A stretch of DNA of 64,000 nucleotides from UBA3941 sp002385665 (GTDB lineage: Bacteria > Bacillota > Clostridia > Caldicoprobacterales > UBA3941), in NCBI GenBank assembly GCA_050949255.1, contig JBMNFJ010000017.1:124001-188000 (forward strand). Reading direction: 5' to 3'. A program made the position numbers and the translations under genes. The notes under the pieces were generated by a model. It saw nothing but the letters and a program-made list of their open reading frames with translations. It searched no databases and was not told where the DNA came from. Positions 47,782 to 56,462 of the stretch are shown piece after piece (positions within the stretch are counted from its first letter, which is position 1; each line of letters begins with the position of its first letter).

Positions 47782-50745
47782 CTACTCTTTAATGGATACT
47801 GCATACAGTGAAGACCGTGCTGCGATAAATAGGGCGTCCCTGTTCTCGCCGGCAATAACCACACCGGATGGCCTTTTTGGTACCTTTATCTCGTCCAATA
47901 GGTTACCTTCAGGACTGTAGACATATACCTGTCCGTCGGGTATATAGATATTGTCCTTATGGTCAATGGCTATATTGCTTTCCCCTTTTTCAGCAAAAAT
48001 CCTGGGGTTTTCCAGGTAGCCTTTTGAGTCCACATCGAACAAGGCCGTCTTCTTATTATACTCATCCACTGTATAGAAGGGCTTATTGGGATAAGCCTCC
48101 AACAAGTTGGTTGCTCTCATCAAATCATAGCAGACTGGAATAATAGTTACTCCATCAGGTGCTACAAAACACTTGGCCGGTTTGTTTACAGAGACCTCCA
48201 GGAAGTCGTGTCCGTCCCTCCACCTGTTTGCCGGATGCAAGGCCTTGTATACCTCTTTTACCGAGTCTATATCCGCCTGCTCCAGCACCTGGATACTGGT
48301 GTCAGGCTTATTTGGATCTATGGAAATTACCTTGGTTGTGGAATTTACGCTGTACCAATAGCCGTGGGAGGTCCCCCTTGAATCCTCCGGTTTTGGATAT
48401 ATTTCAAGTTCCCCACCAATCGTAGCTCCTTTAGCCGGAGAATACTCAATTACAATGAGTAAGTTATCTTCCGTATCGAAAGCCAGGGTCAATGGCTTAT
48501 AGGGTATCTCCGTAAGCAGAGCCAAAGAGTTTTCTTTGGCGGACCACTTATATATCCTTTTCCACCTGCTGTCGCAGAAGTAGATGTCGCCGCTACTGTC
48601 TGCACATATTCCGTCTATAAACTCAAAACCGCCAACCAACTCTCTAAGGGCATTTTCGGTATTCAAATCAGCACAAATACCGGGTATATTCCCCTTATCC
48701 GAACATGCCTTGCCGTCCAGATAAAGTCTGGCTATCTCCCAGGGTCGAATTTCCGTATTGGTGCTGACGTCATATAAGGTATTGTCAAAGGTATATTTTA
48801 TCTGGGTGTAGTTGTGTATATTAAGGAATTCTATATCCTTTGAATTCCATGTCTTTATAGCATAGGGATAGGGATTTGTATGCCAAATTACCCTAAACAT
48901 ATAGAGGTTTGCAAAGACCATTTCCTTAGAATTCTGAATCTCCAGGGGCAGGCAATAGGGACCCTCGGCAACCTCCTCCTCCAGTTGCAGGGCTAATACC
49001 TTCCAGTTGGATACGTTCTTAAACCTTACTTCATTGCGTACATGGTGTTCAACGGACATGGCATAGATCCGGCCTTCCGTAGAAGTATCAGACACGTAGA
49101 GTCCGGCAGCCGTATAGGGGCTGGCTGTCCATATATCCTTAAAGGTACCTCCACCGCCATCGGTTACCCATAGACTCCAGTATTGGGTATCCCACTTATA
49201 TTCGGGGTTTGCATCCGCAGTACGAGTCTCATTGTATGAGGGCACATAGCCGCCGTCCTGGCTCATACCCCCATGGCCTCCCAGGAACTTAACATCGTTC
49301 ATGTAGGAATCTGCCCCTGCCATCCACTTGCACCCTACAGCCCGAGGGTTCTTGCCGGCAGTATCAAGGCCTATACCCATAACGATATTGCTGCCGCCTT
49401 TTGGGGTTTCCAATAAGGCCTTTGGTCCACCGAGGCCGCCGAAACCTTCTGTATTATCCTTTAATATAAACCGGGTAGCAATGGGATTCAGTCCAATGAT
49501 GACGGTATCAGGCTTTAACTCTATGGTATCCGTCACCCGGTAAAAGCCTTGTGGTGCATAGATAACCCGGTGTTTCGCGATTATATCTCTGATTATTTCG
49601 GTATCGTCGGTTTCCCCGTCACCTACCGCCCCCAGCTCTTTCAGATTTGCCCAGGTCTCGACGCCTGGGATCCGGGGTATATCCTTTTTAGACGGCTCAG
49701 GAAAGGACTCCAAGTCCTTAAATCGGCATGTTACCTTCATCTCTGCAGGAATCTGCAACCCATCGATATGGTTGCCGTGGACAAAGGTTTCAATCCTGTA
49801 GAGCTTATCCGAACCTTCGATGATCTTCCCGCTCTCCCGATATTTTGCAATCCGTTTCACCCCACAACAATCAACGTTTCGTAGGTTGATTTGGGTATGG
49901 GTATTGAACTCGTTGCTGATTATAAGGGCGGTATCACTAATGTTCTCTAATTGGGAATCCTCCATATACAGCTTTTCGTATAGGTTTGGGTCGGTCTCAA
50001 TGGCTACTGGCACATTGCGTACTGTCATTCTTACTATAGTAAGTCCCGCTTCCTGGGTTCTAATGGCAGCCCTGCGCTGTCCCTCAAAGTAGGTGTCTAC
50101 CATCATAAAGGGCCAGCCCGGTGACGTCTTTGTAGTATAGATTCCATACTCACCGCCAAAGAAACGGACATTTTCCATTTCATTTCCGACATCGAAGATC
50201 CCGGCTTTACCCTGGCCAATGTGTATGTCAACATGGGAGACAAAGCTGTGCTGAGCATAGTGGGTACGAAGAGCAACAGCCGCCGGATTGCCGTCCCGAA
50301 TCTCAAAATCAATATTGGATATGGCGCTGTAGAAGGTTCCTGCACCTGCGTCCCTGACAGGTTCTCCGGGCTTTGGCAGTCTATCGGTAAACCAGATCAT
50401 ATAGTTTGCCTGTCCCTTATCATGGGGATCTCCTTCCTGGAAGCCCGGGGTGTTCTCTCCCAGGATAATAACGGGGCGTTTTTTACCATATCCAATTAAC
50501 CGTATTCCCTTGCTTATGTAGATTGTCTTACTGATACGATAGGTGCCTTCAGGCATAAAAACAATACCATAGCCCGACCTTTTCTGGGCTTCATTTATTG
50601 CCTGCTGAATAGCATCTGTGTCGTCAGCCACTCCGTCTGCCTTGACCGGAAAGTTCTCCGGAGTTAAGTAAACGGCCAATGGGTCATGGGGCCGTTTTTC
50701 ATAGACAGAGGACCCATTTCCATAATAATTGTTTGTTTTGTTCAT
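47782..50745 (-). CDS. GH55-like double beta-helix enzyme fused to a beta-propeller
   Basis: A 987-residue protein. Two pectate-lyase-3-type beta-helix modules are visible: the first opens with VKADGVADDTDAIQQAINEA (near residue 33), the second with LGAVGDGETDDTEIIRDII (near 368). A paired helix of this kind is the fold of GH55 exo-beta-1,3-glucanases. The last 300 residues look like an NHL/SMP-30 beta-propeller (VDGICADSSGDIYFCDS, LTLAFDTEDNLLIVIEY, NIAIDHKDNIYIPDG). There is no signal peptide. It follows the solute-binding gene, so it probably acts on imported chains. GH55 is my best family, not proven. Confidence 0.75.
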   Translation of the reverse strand: MNKTNNYYGNGSSVYEKRPHDPLAVYLTPENFPVKADGVADDTDAIQQAINEAQKRSGYGIVFMPEGTYRISKTIYISKGIRLIGYGKKRPVIILGENTPGFQEGDPHDKGQANYMIWFTDRLPKPGEPVRDAGAGTFYSAISNIDFEIRDGNPAAVALRTHYAQHSFVSHVDIHIGQGKAGIFDVGNEMENVRFFGGEYGIYTTKTSPGWPFMMVDTYFEGQRRAAIRTQEAGLTIVRMTVRNVPVAIETDPNLYEKLYMEDSQLENISDTALIISNEFNTHTQINLRNVDCCGVKRIAKYRESGKIIEGSDKLYRIETFVHGNHIDGLQIPAEMKVTCRFKDLESFPEPSKKDIPRIPGVETWANLKELGAVGDGETDDTEIIRDIIAKHRVIYAPQGFYRVTDTIELKPDTVIIGLNPIATRFILKDNTEGFGGLGGPKALLETPKGGSNIVMGIGLDTAGKNPRAVGCKWMAGADSYMNDVKFLGGHGGMSQDGGYVPSYNETRTADANPEYKWDTQYWSLWVTDGGGGTFKDIWTASPYTAAGLYVSDTSTEGRIYAMSVEHHVRNEVRFKNVSNWKVLALQLEEEVAEGPYCLPLEIQNSKEMVFANLYMFRVIWHTNPYPYAIKTWNSKDIEFLNIHNYTQIKYTFDNTLYDVSTNTEIRPWEIARLYLDGKACSDKGNIPGICADLNTENALRELVGGFEFIDGICADSSGDIYFCDSRWKRIYKWSAKENSLALLTEIPYKPLTLAFDTEDNLLIVIEYSPAKGATIGGELEIYPKPEDSRGTSHGYWYSVNSTTKVISIDPNKPDTSIQVLEQADIDSVKEVYKALHPANRWRDGHDFLEVSVNKPAKCFVAPDGVTIIPVCYDLMRATNLLEAYPNKPFYTVDEYNKKTALFDVDSKGYLENPRIFAEKGESNIAIDHKDNIYIPDGQVYVYSPEGNLLDEIKVPKRPSGVVIAGENRDALFIAARSSLYAVSIKE

Positions 50746-50770
50746 AAGGCTGTCACCTTCCTTAAATATA

Positions 50771-50804
50771 AATTCCCCCCTGGTAATACACCAGGGGAGA
50801 AATT
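50771..50804 (-). other. Intercistronic hairpin after the solute-binding protein gene
   Basis: CCCCTGG pairs with CCAGGGG around a seven-base loop, with a further AATT/AATT closure. There is no clear U-tract. Hairpins after binding-protein genes often raise their mRNA level over distal genes. Confidence 0.65.
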
Positions 50805-50836
50805 TATCAATAACATATTATTTTGTATAGTGAGAC

Positions 50837-52435
50837 TTATTTAAGGCCCATTTCACCCAGGAAGACATCCCATTGTCTCTCGAACTCTTCCTTGACCTTG
50901 TCATAACCGGCTATCTTGGCCTGATTCATAAACTCTTCAAATCCCTTTTCAGGATCTGCATGTTGACCAAACTTTAATGGATTCAGGTACTGCTCTATAG
51001 CAGTCTGCAGTGATGCAACCTCAGCCTCAACACTGGTATTATCCATAGAGAATGGGCAAGGTGATACGGAAGTAAATCCATCCATAATCTCATGCATCGC
51101 TGTTACCTTAGCAGGTACAGTTGGATTGTCGAGATAGAAATCGACGTTTCTCCAACCCCAGGAATTCATTGCGCCAGGGCCATACTCCTCATTCTTAGGA
51201 CCTGGTACGTATTGGCCTTCATCGTTTACTGTGTAATGCTCGCCTTCAATACCGTATTGAATCAGTTGGAAGTATTCCTTATCCATGAAGATCTTCTCGA
51301 TAAGTGCAACAGCACGTGCGGGATCCTTGCTCTGGATAGGGATAACGGTCATATCCTGTTCTGCAGAGGTGAGCATGGTTATTCCATACTTGTTGTAGTA
51401 GGGAACAAATTCAATTTCCCAGTCCTGATTTCCTTCTTCTTCAATCCTTGTTATATATCCGGACCACTTGTCTGTGTGTTGTCCGCTTACTATAGCAGCA
51501 GTCTTTCCTGCTTCAAAGTCTTCGGCAGAGTCATTCTGTGCAGACAGTAGACTACGGCTCCAGTACCCATTGTCAGCCCAACGCTTCATAAGCTTCAGCA
51601 TTTCAAGGTATTCGGGGGTCTCCCAATCATAGGTTACTTCCGCAAGCTTGGACTCATCATAACCTGTAGCGCTAACGCCAAAGGAAGCCCCTATGGTATC
51701 GTAATTACCCCATCTGAAACGAGTGGAATCCAGCATAGCGTCCATAACAGACCTGTCAGAAGTGGGTATCATTGTAGGTTCGTTCTGCTTAATTCCTTCA
51801 AAATATGCCTCGATGTTTTCTAAAGAATCGGGCACAGGAAGGTCATACTTTTTACGCAGGTCTTCCCTGTAGATGATACCACCGCTATTGTGGCGAACCA
51901 GGTTGTTGGGGATAGCGTAGATTTTACCGCTAACTGTAACGTCTTCCCATCTGTCCAGGAAGGCATATAGCTCGGGAGCATAATCCGTCAAAAGGTCATT
52001 AAGATCCAGGAAAGCACCCTTGCGGTAATAATCCCTGGCATTCAGCCAATTGGCAGAATAGAGAATATCACATTCTTCCTGGGCATTCAGTATCAAGGAA
52101 TACCTGGTTAGATAATCAGCCCAGCCTATATAGTTTGTCTTCAGAGTGGCATTAAAGTCCTCTTGAATCATTTCGTTAAGAGGCTCCAGTACATCTTCCA
52201 AGCCAGCAGGTGCGTCTCCTGCAAACCAGGCTACCAATTCTATTTTTTTGGATGTGTCAAGTGTTGGAGTCACATCATCGGTATCGTCACCAGCATCATC
52301 AGTGCTTTCGGCAGGAGGGGTTGCCTCATTACCGTTAGCGGGATCCTTGCCGTTGTCGGAAGAACCGCAGCCGACAAAACTTGCGACGATGAGAACCAAG
52401 GTTAGCAATAAAGCAATAACACTAGTTTTCTTCAT
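50837..52435 (-). CDS. ABC transporter sugar-binding lipoprotein
   Basis: A 532-residue extracellular solute-binding protein (family 1, LplA-like). The signal peptide ends in the lipobox SFVGC, followed by an Asp/Pro/Thr-rich linker. The length, larger than maltose-binding proteins, suits oligosaccharides. GGAGGA precedes the ATG. It is the third gene after two permeases, and no ATPase gene is in the locus, so a shared MsmX-type ATPase encoded elsewhere is expected. Confidence 0.92.
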   Translation of the reverse strand: MKKTSVIALLLTLVLIVASFVGCGSSDNGKDPANGNEATPPAESTDDAGDDTDDVTPTLDTSKKIELVAWFAGDAPAGLEDVLEPLNEMIQEDFNATLKTNYIGWADYLTRYSLILNAQEECDILYSANWLNARDYYRKGAFLDLNDLLTDYAPELYAFLDRWEDVTVSGKIYAIPNNLVRHNSGGIIYREDLRKKYDLPVPDSLENIEAYFEGIKQNEPTMIPTSDRSVMDAMLDSTRFRWGNYDTIGASFGVSATGYDESKLAEVTYDWETPEYLEMLKLMKRWADNGYWSRSLLSAQNDSAEDFEAGKTAAIVSGQHTDKWSGYITRIEEEGNQDWEIEFVPYYNKYGITMLTSAEQDMTVIPIQSKDPARAVALIEKIFMDKEYFQLIQYGIEGEHYTVNDEGQYVPGPKNEEYGPGAMNSWGWRNVDFYLDNPTVPAKVTAMHEIMDGFTSVSPCPFSMDNTSVEAEVASLQTAIEQYLNPLKFGQHADPEKGFEEFMNQAKIAGYDKVKEEFERQWDVFLGEMGLK

Positions 52436-52492
52436 AAGAATCCTCCTATATTATTCTATATTATTGGCTTTCGCCAAGAATAGCAGTATAAA

Positions 52493-53398
52493 TTAACCCT
52501 TTACCGAACCTATTACCAATCCCTTGACGAAGTAACGCTGAACAAAGGGATATAGCATTATGATAGGCCCTGTAGCAACAACAGCCATGGCCAGCTTTGC
52601 TGTTTCCGATGGCAGATCTATATCAATTGAAATATCTCCACCGCTTATGGCCTTTAGCTCCTGCAATGCCTTAGAGGAGTTGAGCATATTGTACAGATAG
52701 TACTGCAGGGAGTATTTCGATGGCGTCGTGATGAACAGGTTGGATAGGAACCAATCGTTCCAGTAACCAAGGGCGATAAACAGTCCAACTGTCGCCGTTA
52801 CAGGTGTAATAAGCGGCAATATGATCTGGCCGAAGGTCCTAAGCTCTCCTGCCCCGTCTATCTTGGCTGACTCAAAGAGCTCCAGGGGTACCGATGTCCT
52901 TATAAAGTTTCTGACCAGAAATATATTATAGGTGCTGACCAGGCTTGGTATAATCAGAGCCCAGATGCTGTCTGACAGCCTTAAAACCTGAGTCATCATG
53001 ATATACCATGGAATAAGGCCGCCGCCAAACAGGGATGGAAAGTAGAGATATAGCGCGATCTTGTTCCTGCTGCGGAAAGTCGGCCTGGAAAGAGCATAAC
53101 CTGAAATGGTGGTTATGGTAAGAGCTATAGCTGTCCCTACTGCGGTAACGAATATGGTTACCTTATAGGCATCTACCACCTGTTTCGGGTATTTAAATAT
53201 CAGCTCATATGCTGCTATAGACCACTTCTCAGGAAAAAGGGAGTATCCATTGAGCAGCACCGTAGTATTGTCCGTAAAGGATCCGATTATCATCAAAATA
53301 AAGGGAAGCAGACAAGCTGTTGCAAATCCCGCCAGAATAGCCTTTGAAACTATGTTAAAGGTTGCATGACCTCTTGTATATTTTGTAGCCGAACCCAC
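52493..53398 (-). CDS. Carbohydrate ABC permease (LplC/YtcP type)
   Basis: About 301 residues with six hydrophobic helices. The EAA loop reads ESAKIDGAGELRTFGQIILPLITP. The C-terminus QRYFVKGLVIGSVKG is the usual end of this family. I prefer the GTG at 53398, eight bases after AGGAGG, to the GTG at 53407 that overlaps the ribosome site. It pairs with the LplB-type permease seven bases upstream of the earlier start. Confidence 0.92.
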   Translation of the reverse strand: MGSATKYTRGHATFNIVSKAILAGFATACLLPFILMIIGSFTDNTTVLLNGYSLFPEKWSIAAYELIFKYPKQVVDAYKVTIFVTAVGTAIALTITTISGYALSRPTFRSRNKIALYLYFPSLFGGGLIPWYIMMTQVLRLSDSIWALIIPSLVSTYNIFLVRNFIRTSVPLELFESAKIDGAGELRTFGQIILPLITPVTATVGLFIALGYWNDWFLSNLFITTPSKYSLQYYLYNMLNSSKALQELKAISGGDISIDIDLPSETAKLAMAVVATGPIIMLYPFVQRYFVKGLVIGSVKG

Positions 53399-53414
53399 AT
53401 CTATCACCTCCTGA

Positions 53415-54392
53415 TTAGAATAATGCGTTCTCCGGTTCCAGCTTTTTAATCAGATAGTTGGAACCCAACACCATCAATGCGCCAATCACAGACTGGTATA
53501 GGCCTACGGCTGAACCCATTCCGATATTGGGCGAAACCCGGAGTACACGGTATACATAGGTATCAATTATATCCGTGGTACCAAACAATAGTCCGTTGTT
53601 ACCAATTAACTGGTAGAACAGGTCGAACTGACCCCTTATGATACCACCAAGGGACATAAGCAAGAGGATTGTAAAGGTGGGTTTTAGTGAGGGCAGGGTT
53701 ATATAGCGGATCTTTTGCATAAAGGTTACACCGTCTATAATAGCTGCCTCATAAATTTCTTCGCTTATACCCAATATAGCTGCCAAATATATGATAGTGC
53801 CATACCCAGTTGACTTCCAGAACTCTACCGCGGGGATGATCAGACGCCAAATCCAAGGGGTGCCATAAAAGTCGAATCTTTCTCCCCCTAAGGAAGTGAT
53901 AATATTGTTAATAAGCCCCGTTTCATAGTTCATTAAGTTATATGCAAAGACACCAACCAAAACCATGGAAACGAAATGTGGAAGAAAAATGATGGTCTGG
54001 GTAACCTTACGGAATACGTTCCCAATAATTTCAGACAGCATAATGGCAATAGCAATCCTTAGAGCCGTACCCCCAAATATGAAGATTACATTGTAGAATA
54101 CGGTGTTAAAGGTTAGTTTCCATGCGGTACCGGAGGCAAACAAGAACTTGAAATTAGCAAATCCCACAAATGGGCTACCAAACAGACCACCCTGATAGTT
54201 GTAATTGGTAAAGGCATAATAAATACCCACCATGGGTAAATAGGATAAAACGAACAAGTACAGAATGCTTGGGAATACCATAAATAGCAGGGTTTTATTA
54301 TGCTTTAAGTCATAACGGAAATCCGACATTTTTTTGCGTCTCTCGAGGGTGTTTTTACCCTGGGCCGCAGGAGTATTCGCCAACTGTAACAC
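53415..54392 (-). CDS. Carbohydrate ABC permease (LplB type)
   Basis: 325 residues with six helices. The EAA loop is YEAAIIDGVTFMQKIRYITLPSL. FMVFPSILYLFVLSYLPMVGIYYAFTNY is the first helix of the LplB/YtcQ group. The start is uncertain: GTG at 54392 is only one base from AAAGGA, a TTG three codons later has better spacing, and the ATG before SDFRYDL has no clear ribosome site. It is the first gene of the operon. Confidence 0.9.
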   Translation of the reverse strand: MLQLANTPAAQGKNTLERRKKMSDFRYDLKHNKTLLFMVFPSILYLFVLSYLPMVGIYYAFTNYNYQGGLFGSPFVGFANFKFLFASGTAWKLTFNTVFYNVIFIFGGTALRIAIAIMLSEIIGNVFRKVTQTIIFLPHFVSMVLVGVFAYNLMNYETGLINNIITSLGGERFDFYGTPWIWRLIIPAVEFWKSTGYGTIIYLAAILGISEEIYEAAIIDGVTFMQKIRYITLPSLKPTFTILLLMSLGGIIRGQFDLFYQLIGNNGLLFGTTDIIDTYVYRVLRVSPNIGMGSAVGLYQSVIGALMVLGSNYLIKKLEPENALF

Positions 54393-54499
54393 ATCCTTTC
54401 AAACAGTGTAGATATCAAAAGCAAATATAAAACTATATTCCAGAAAAAAGCGCATAAATATATAGAGGGTTCGATGCATTAAACCCTTTTAGCGTATAC

Positions 54500-54530
54500 A
54501 GATATTGTATACGGTATAAAGATATCCATA
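54500..54530. promoter_or_regulatory. Candidate regulator-binding repeats upstream of the ABC operon
   Basis: AGATAT occurs at 54500 and 54520, each followed by a similar AT-rich stretch, and GTATAC occurs at 54494 and 54507. A 20-base period would place two AraC-type HTH sites on one face of the helix. They lie between the candidate promoter and the first permease gene. Confidence 0.35.
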
Positions 54531-54553
54531 TTTTAAGCGGTAACCCTATTTAC

Positions 54554-54581
54554 ATTATATAAGAATGCACCCTTATTACAA
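54554..54581 (-). promoter_or_regulatory. Candidate promoter of the sugar ABC operon
   Basis: On the minus strand TTGTAA (54581-54576), a 16-base spacer and TATAAT (54559-54554). The leader to the first permease is about 160 bases. I recognise nothing else in the 450-base divergent region apart from the repeats noted separately. Confidence 0.5.
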
Positions 54582-54860
54582 TATTAAATAATTCCTCTAG
54601 AAATATCAAAAAACTATTATGTCCTCTGTGTTTAGGTTAAAACAGAAGGATAAAATTCACAAATTAACACTTGATTTAGTACTTTCTGGATAGCTTCCTC
54701 AGGAAAAACTGACTATTTGTCGAAAACTGATCGGATCTTGGTTAAGGAGCTGGCAATAACTGTCCCTATATTGCTTTTTTACCCTTCTTATACTATAATT
54801 CATTATGCCCTAACCCACTAAATTCAACTATTACCTGCGTTTTTGAAAGGATATGTGTAC

Positions 54861-56462
54861 GTGTATAAATTAATACTGGTAGAAGATGAAATTGAGACTC
54901 TGGAAAATATAATCAGAAATATAGATTGGGAAACCTGTGGCTTTACCCTGGCCGGAAAAGCCCTATCGGGACAAGAAGCGCTCTCCTTGGCTGATCAGGT
55001 AAAACCGGACCTGATCATAACTGATATACGAATGCCTTATATGGATGGTTTTGAAATGATAAGGCGAATGCACGAAAAGGACAGCTCTGTCTGTTATTTG
55101 ATCATAAGCGGCTATGACGAATTCGATTATGCACAAATGGCTCTGCAATATGGCGTGCTAGACTTCATTATTAAGCCCGTTACCAAGGAGATTATAGAAA
55201 AATCATTGGATAAGGCCAGAGCGTACTTGGACAAGCAATATTCCATCCGTAACGATATGGATACCCTCAGAAAACAGCTGGATGAGAGTAAGAGCCTTTT
55301 GCGTTCCTCCTTTTTGATCGAAGTACTAAGTAAGAGCGTCTCCGATGAATACTTTCATATGGCCGTCAAATCCTATGATTTGCCCCTTAGTTCCACTTTT
55401 TCCATAATCGTCATACAACCAGAATCAACGGAAAAAAACAGGGAGTTAATTAATGGGCATTTCAACGGGAAGCAGGAAATCATGTGGCTGGCTCTGAGAA
55501 ACCTTGTTGAGGAGCAGGTTAAGGCGAACTTTACCTCATATATCCTTCAATACCAGGAGAGATTAGTTGTTTATGCCTTTAGTGACAAAAAGAATCTTCT
55601 TGTATTATGCGATAGGATCGTTGCGGCAGCGGAAAAGCTCTGGAACCTTGGTCTAATCATTGGCATTAGCAATCCATGCAGTTCTCTGCAAAACGCAAAT
55701 GCAGCCTATCTCCAGGCTGTCAGGGCCCTAAATCTGGATTTTCTCAACAACGAACAACGGATTTTCTGCTATTCCGATCTACAATTGAATCAAGATGAAT
55801 CGCCGGCTTTATTGGACCTGACATTGGATGAATCCCTAATCATCAACGGCAGCCAGGATGATATAAGAAGAGCTTTTGATAACATAGCACATTCTCTGGC
55901 TGAGGCAAAACTCTCCGAGCAGAGGCTTAGCTCTACCCAGGCGGAGTTAAACAGTCAACTGCTCCGATTGGCGGATGACTTTGATGTTGATGTTTTTTCA
56001 AAATATCCGGTACACCGGATATACAATAACTTTCAGGATTTAAACGGGTGGATCCACCTCATCACTCAGATTGCAGAGTATATAAACCGAGAGATACAGG
56101 ACAAGAATTACTGTTCCGGTACAGTGCTTATGGCCCGTGCCAAGAGTTATATAGACGAAAACTATACGGATCCGGAGCTTTCGTTGGACAAGGTCTGTGA
56201 TCACCTTGATATAAGTGCCTCCTACTTTTCCGCCTTGTTCAAGCGCGAGTTTTCCCAAACCTTTTTGCAGTATCTAACATCATTGCGGATCCAGAGGGCG
56301 TGTACCCTTCTTTTAAATACTGACAAAAAATCCTCCCAAATTGCGCAGGATGTAGGCTTTACCAGCCCCAACTATTTTTCATATCGTTTTCGCCAGTATC
56401 TAAAAACCTCGCCGGTAGAATACAGGCGTAACGGAAGGAAAGGAAAGAAGCAAACCCAATGA
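54861..56462 (+). CDS. YesN-type response regulator (receiver plus AraC HTH)
   Basis: About 533 residues. The receiver domain (1-120) has phosphoacceptor Asp 55 in LIITDIRMP and the GVLDFIIKPV lysine. A linker of about 300 residues precedes an AraC-type double HTH, in which LSLDKVCDHLDISASYFSALFKREF and SSQIAQDVGFTSPNYFSYRFRQYL are the two helix-turn-helix units. I start it at the GTG at 54861 (MYKLILVEDE), nine bases after AAAGGA; the in-frame TTG at 54843 precedes that site. It probably activates the divergent ABC operon. Confidence 0.92.
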   Translation: MYKLILVEDEIETLENIIRNIDWETCGFTLAGKALSGQEALSLADQVKPDLIITDIRMPYMDGFEMIRRMHEKDSSVCYLIISGYDEFDYAQMALQYGVLDFIIKPVTKEIIEKSLDKARAYLDKQYSIRNDMDTLRKQLDESKSLLRSSFLIEVLSKSVSDEYFHMAVKSYDLPLSSTFSIIVIQPESTEKNRELINGHFNGKQEIMWLALRNLVEEQVKANFTSYILQYQERLVVYAFSDKKNLLVLCDRIVAAAEKLWNLGLIIGISNPCSSLQNANAAYLQAVRALNLDFLNNEQRIFCYSDLQLNQDESPALLDLTLDESLIINGSQDDIRRAFDNIAHSLAEAKLSEQRLSSTQAELNSQLLRLADDFDVDVFSKYPVHRIYNNFQDLNGWIHLITQIAEYINREIQDKNYCSGTVLMARAKSYIDENYTDPELSLDKVCDHLDISASYFSALFKREFSQTFLQYLTSLRIQRACTLLLNTDKKSSQIAQDVGFTSPNYFSYRFRQYLKTSPVEYRRNGRKGKKQTQ

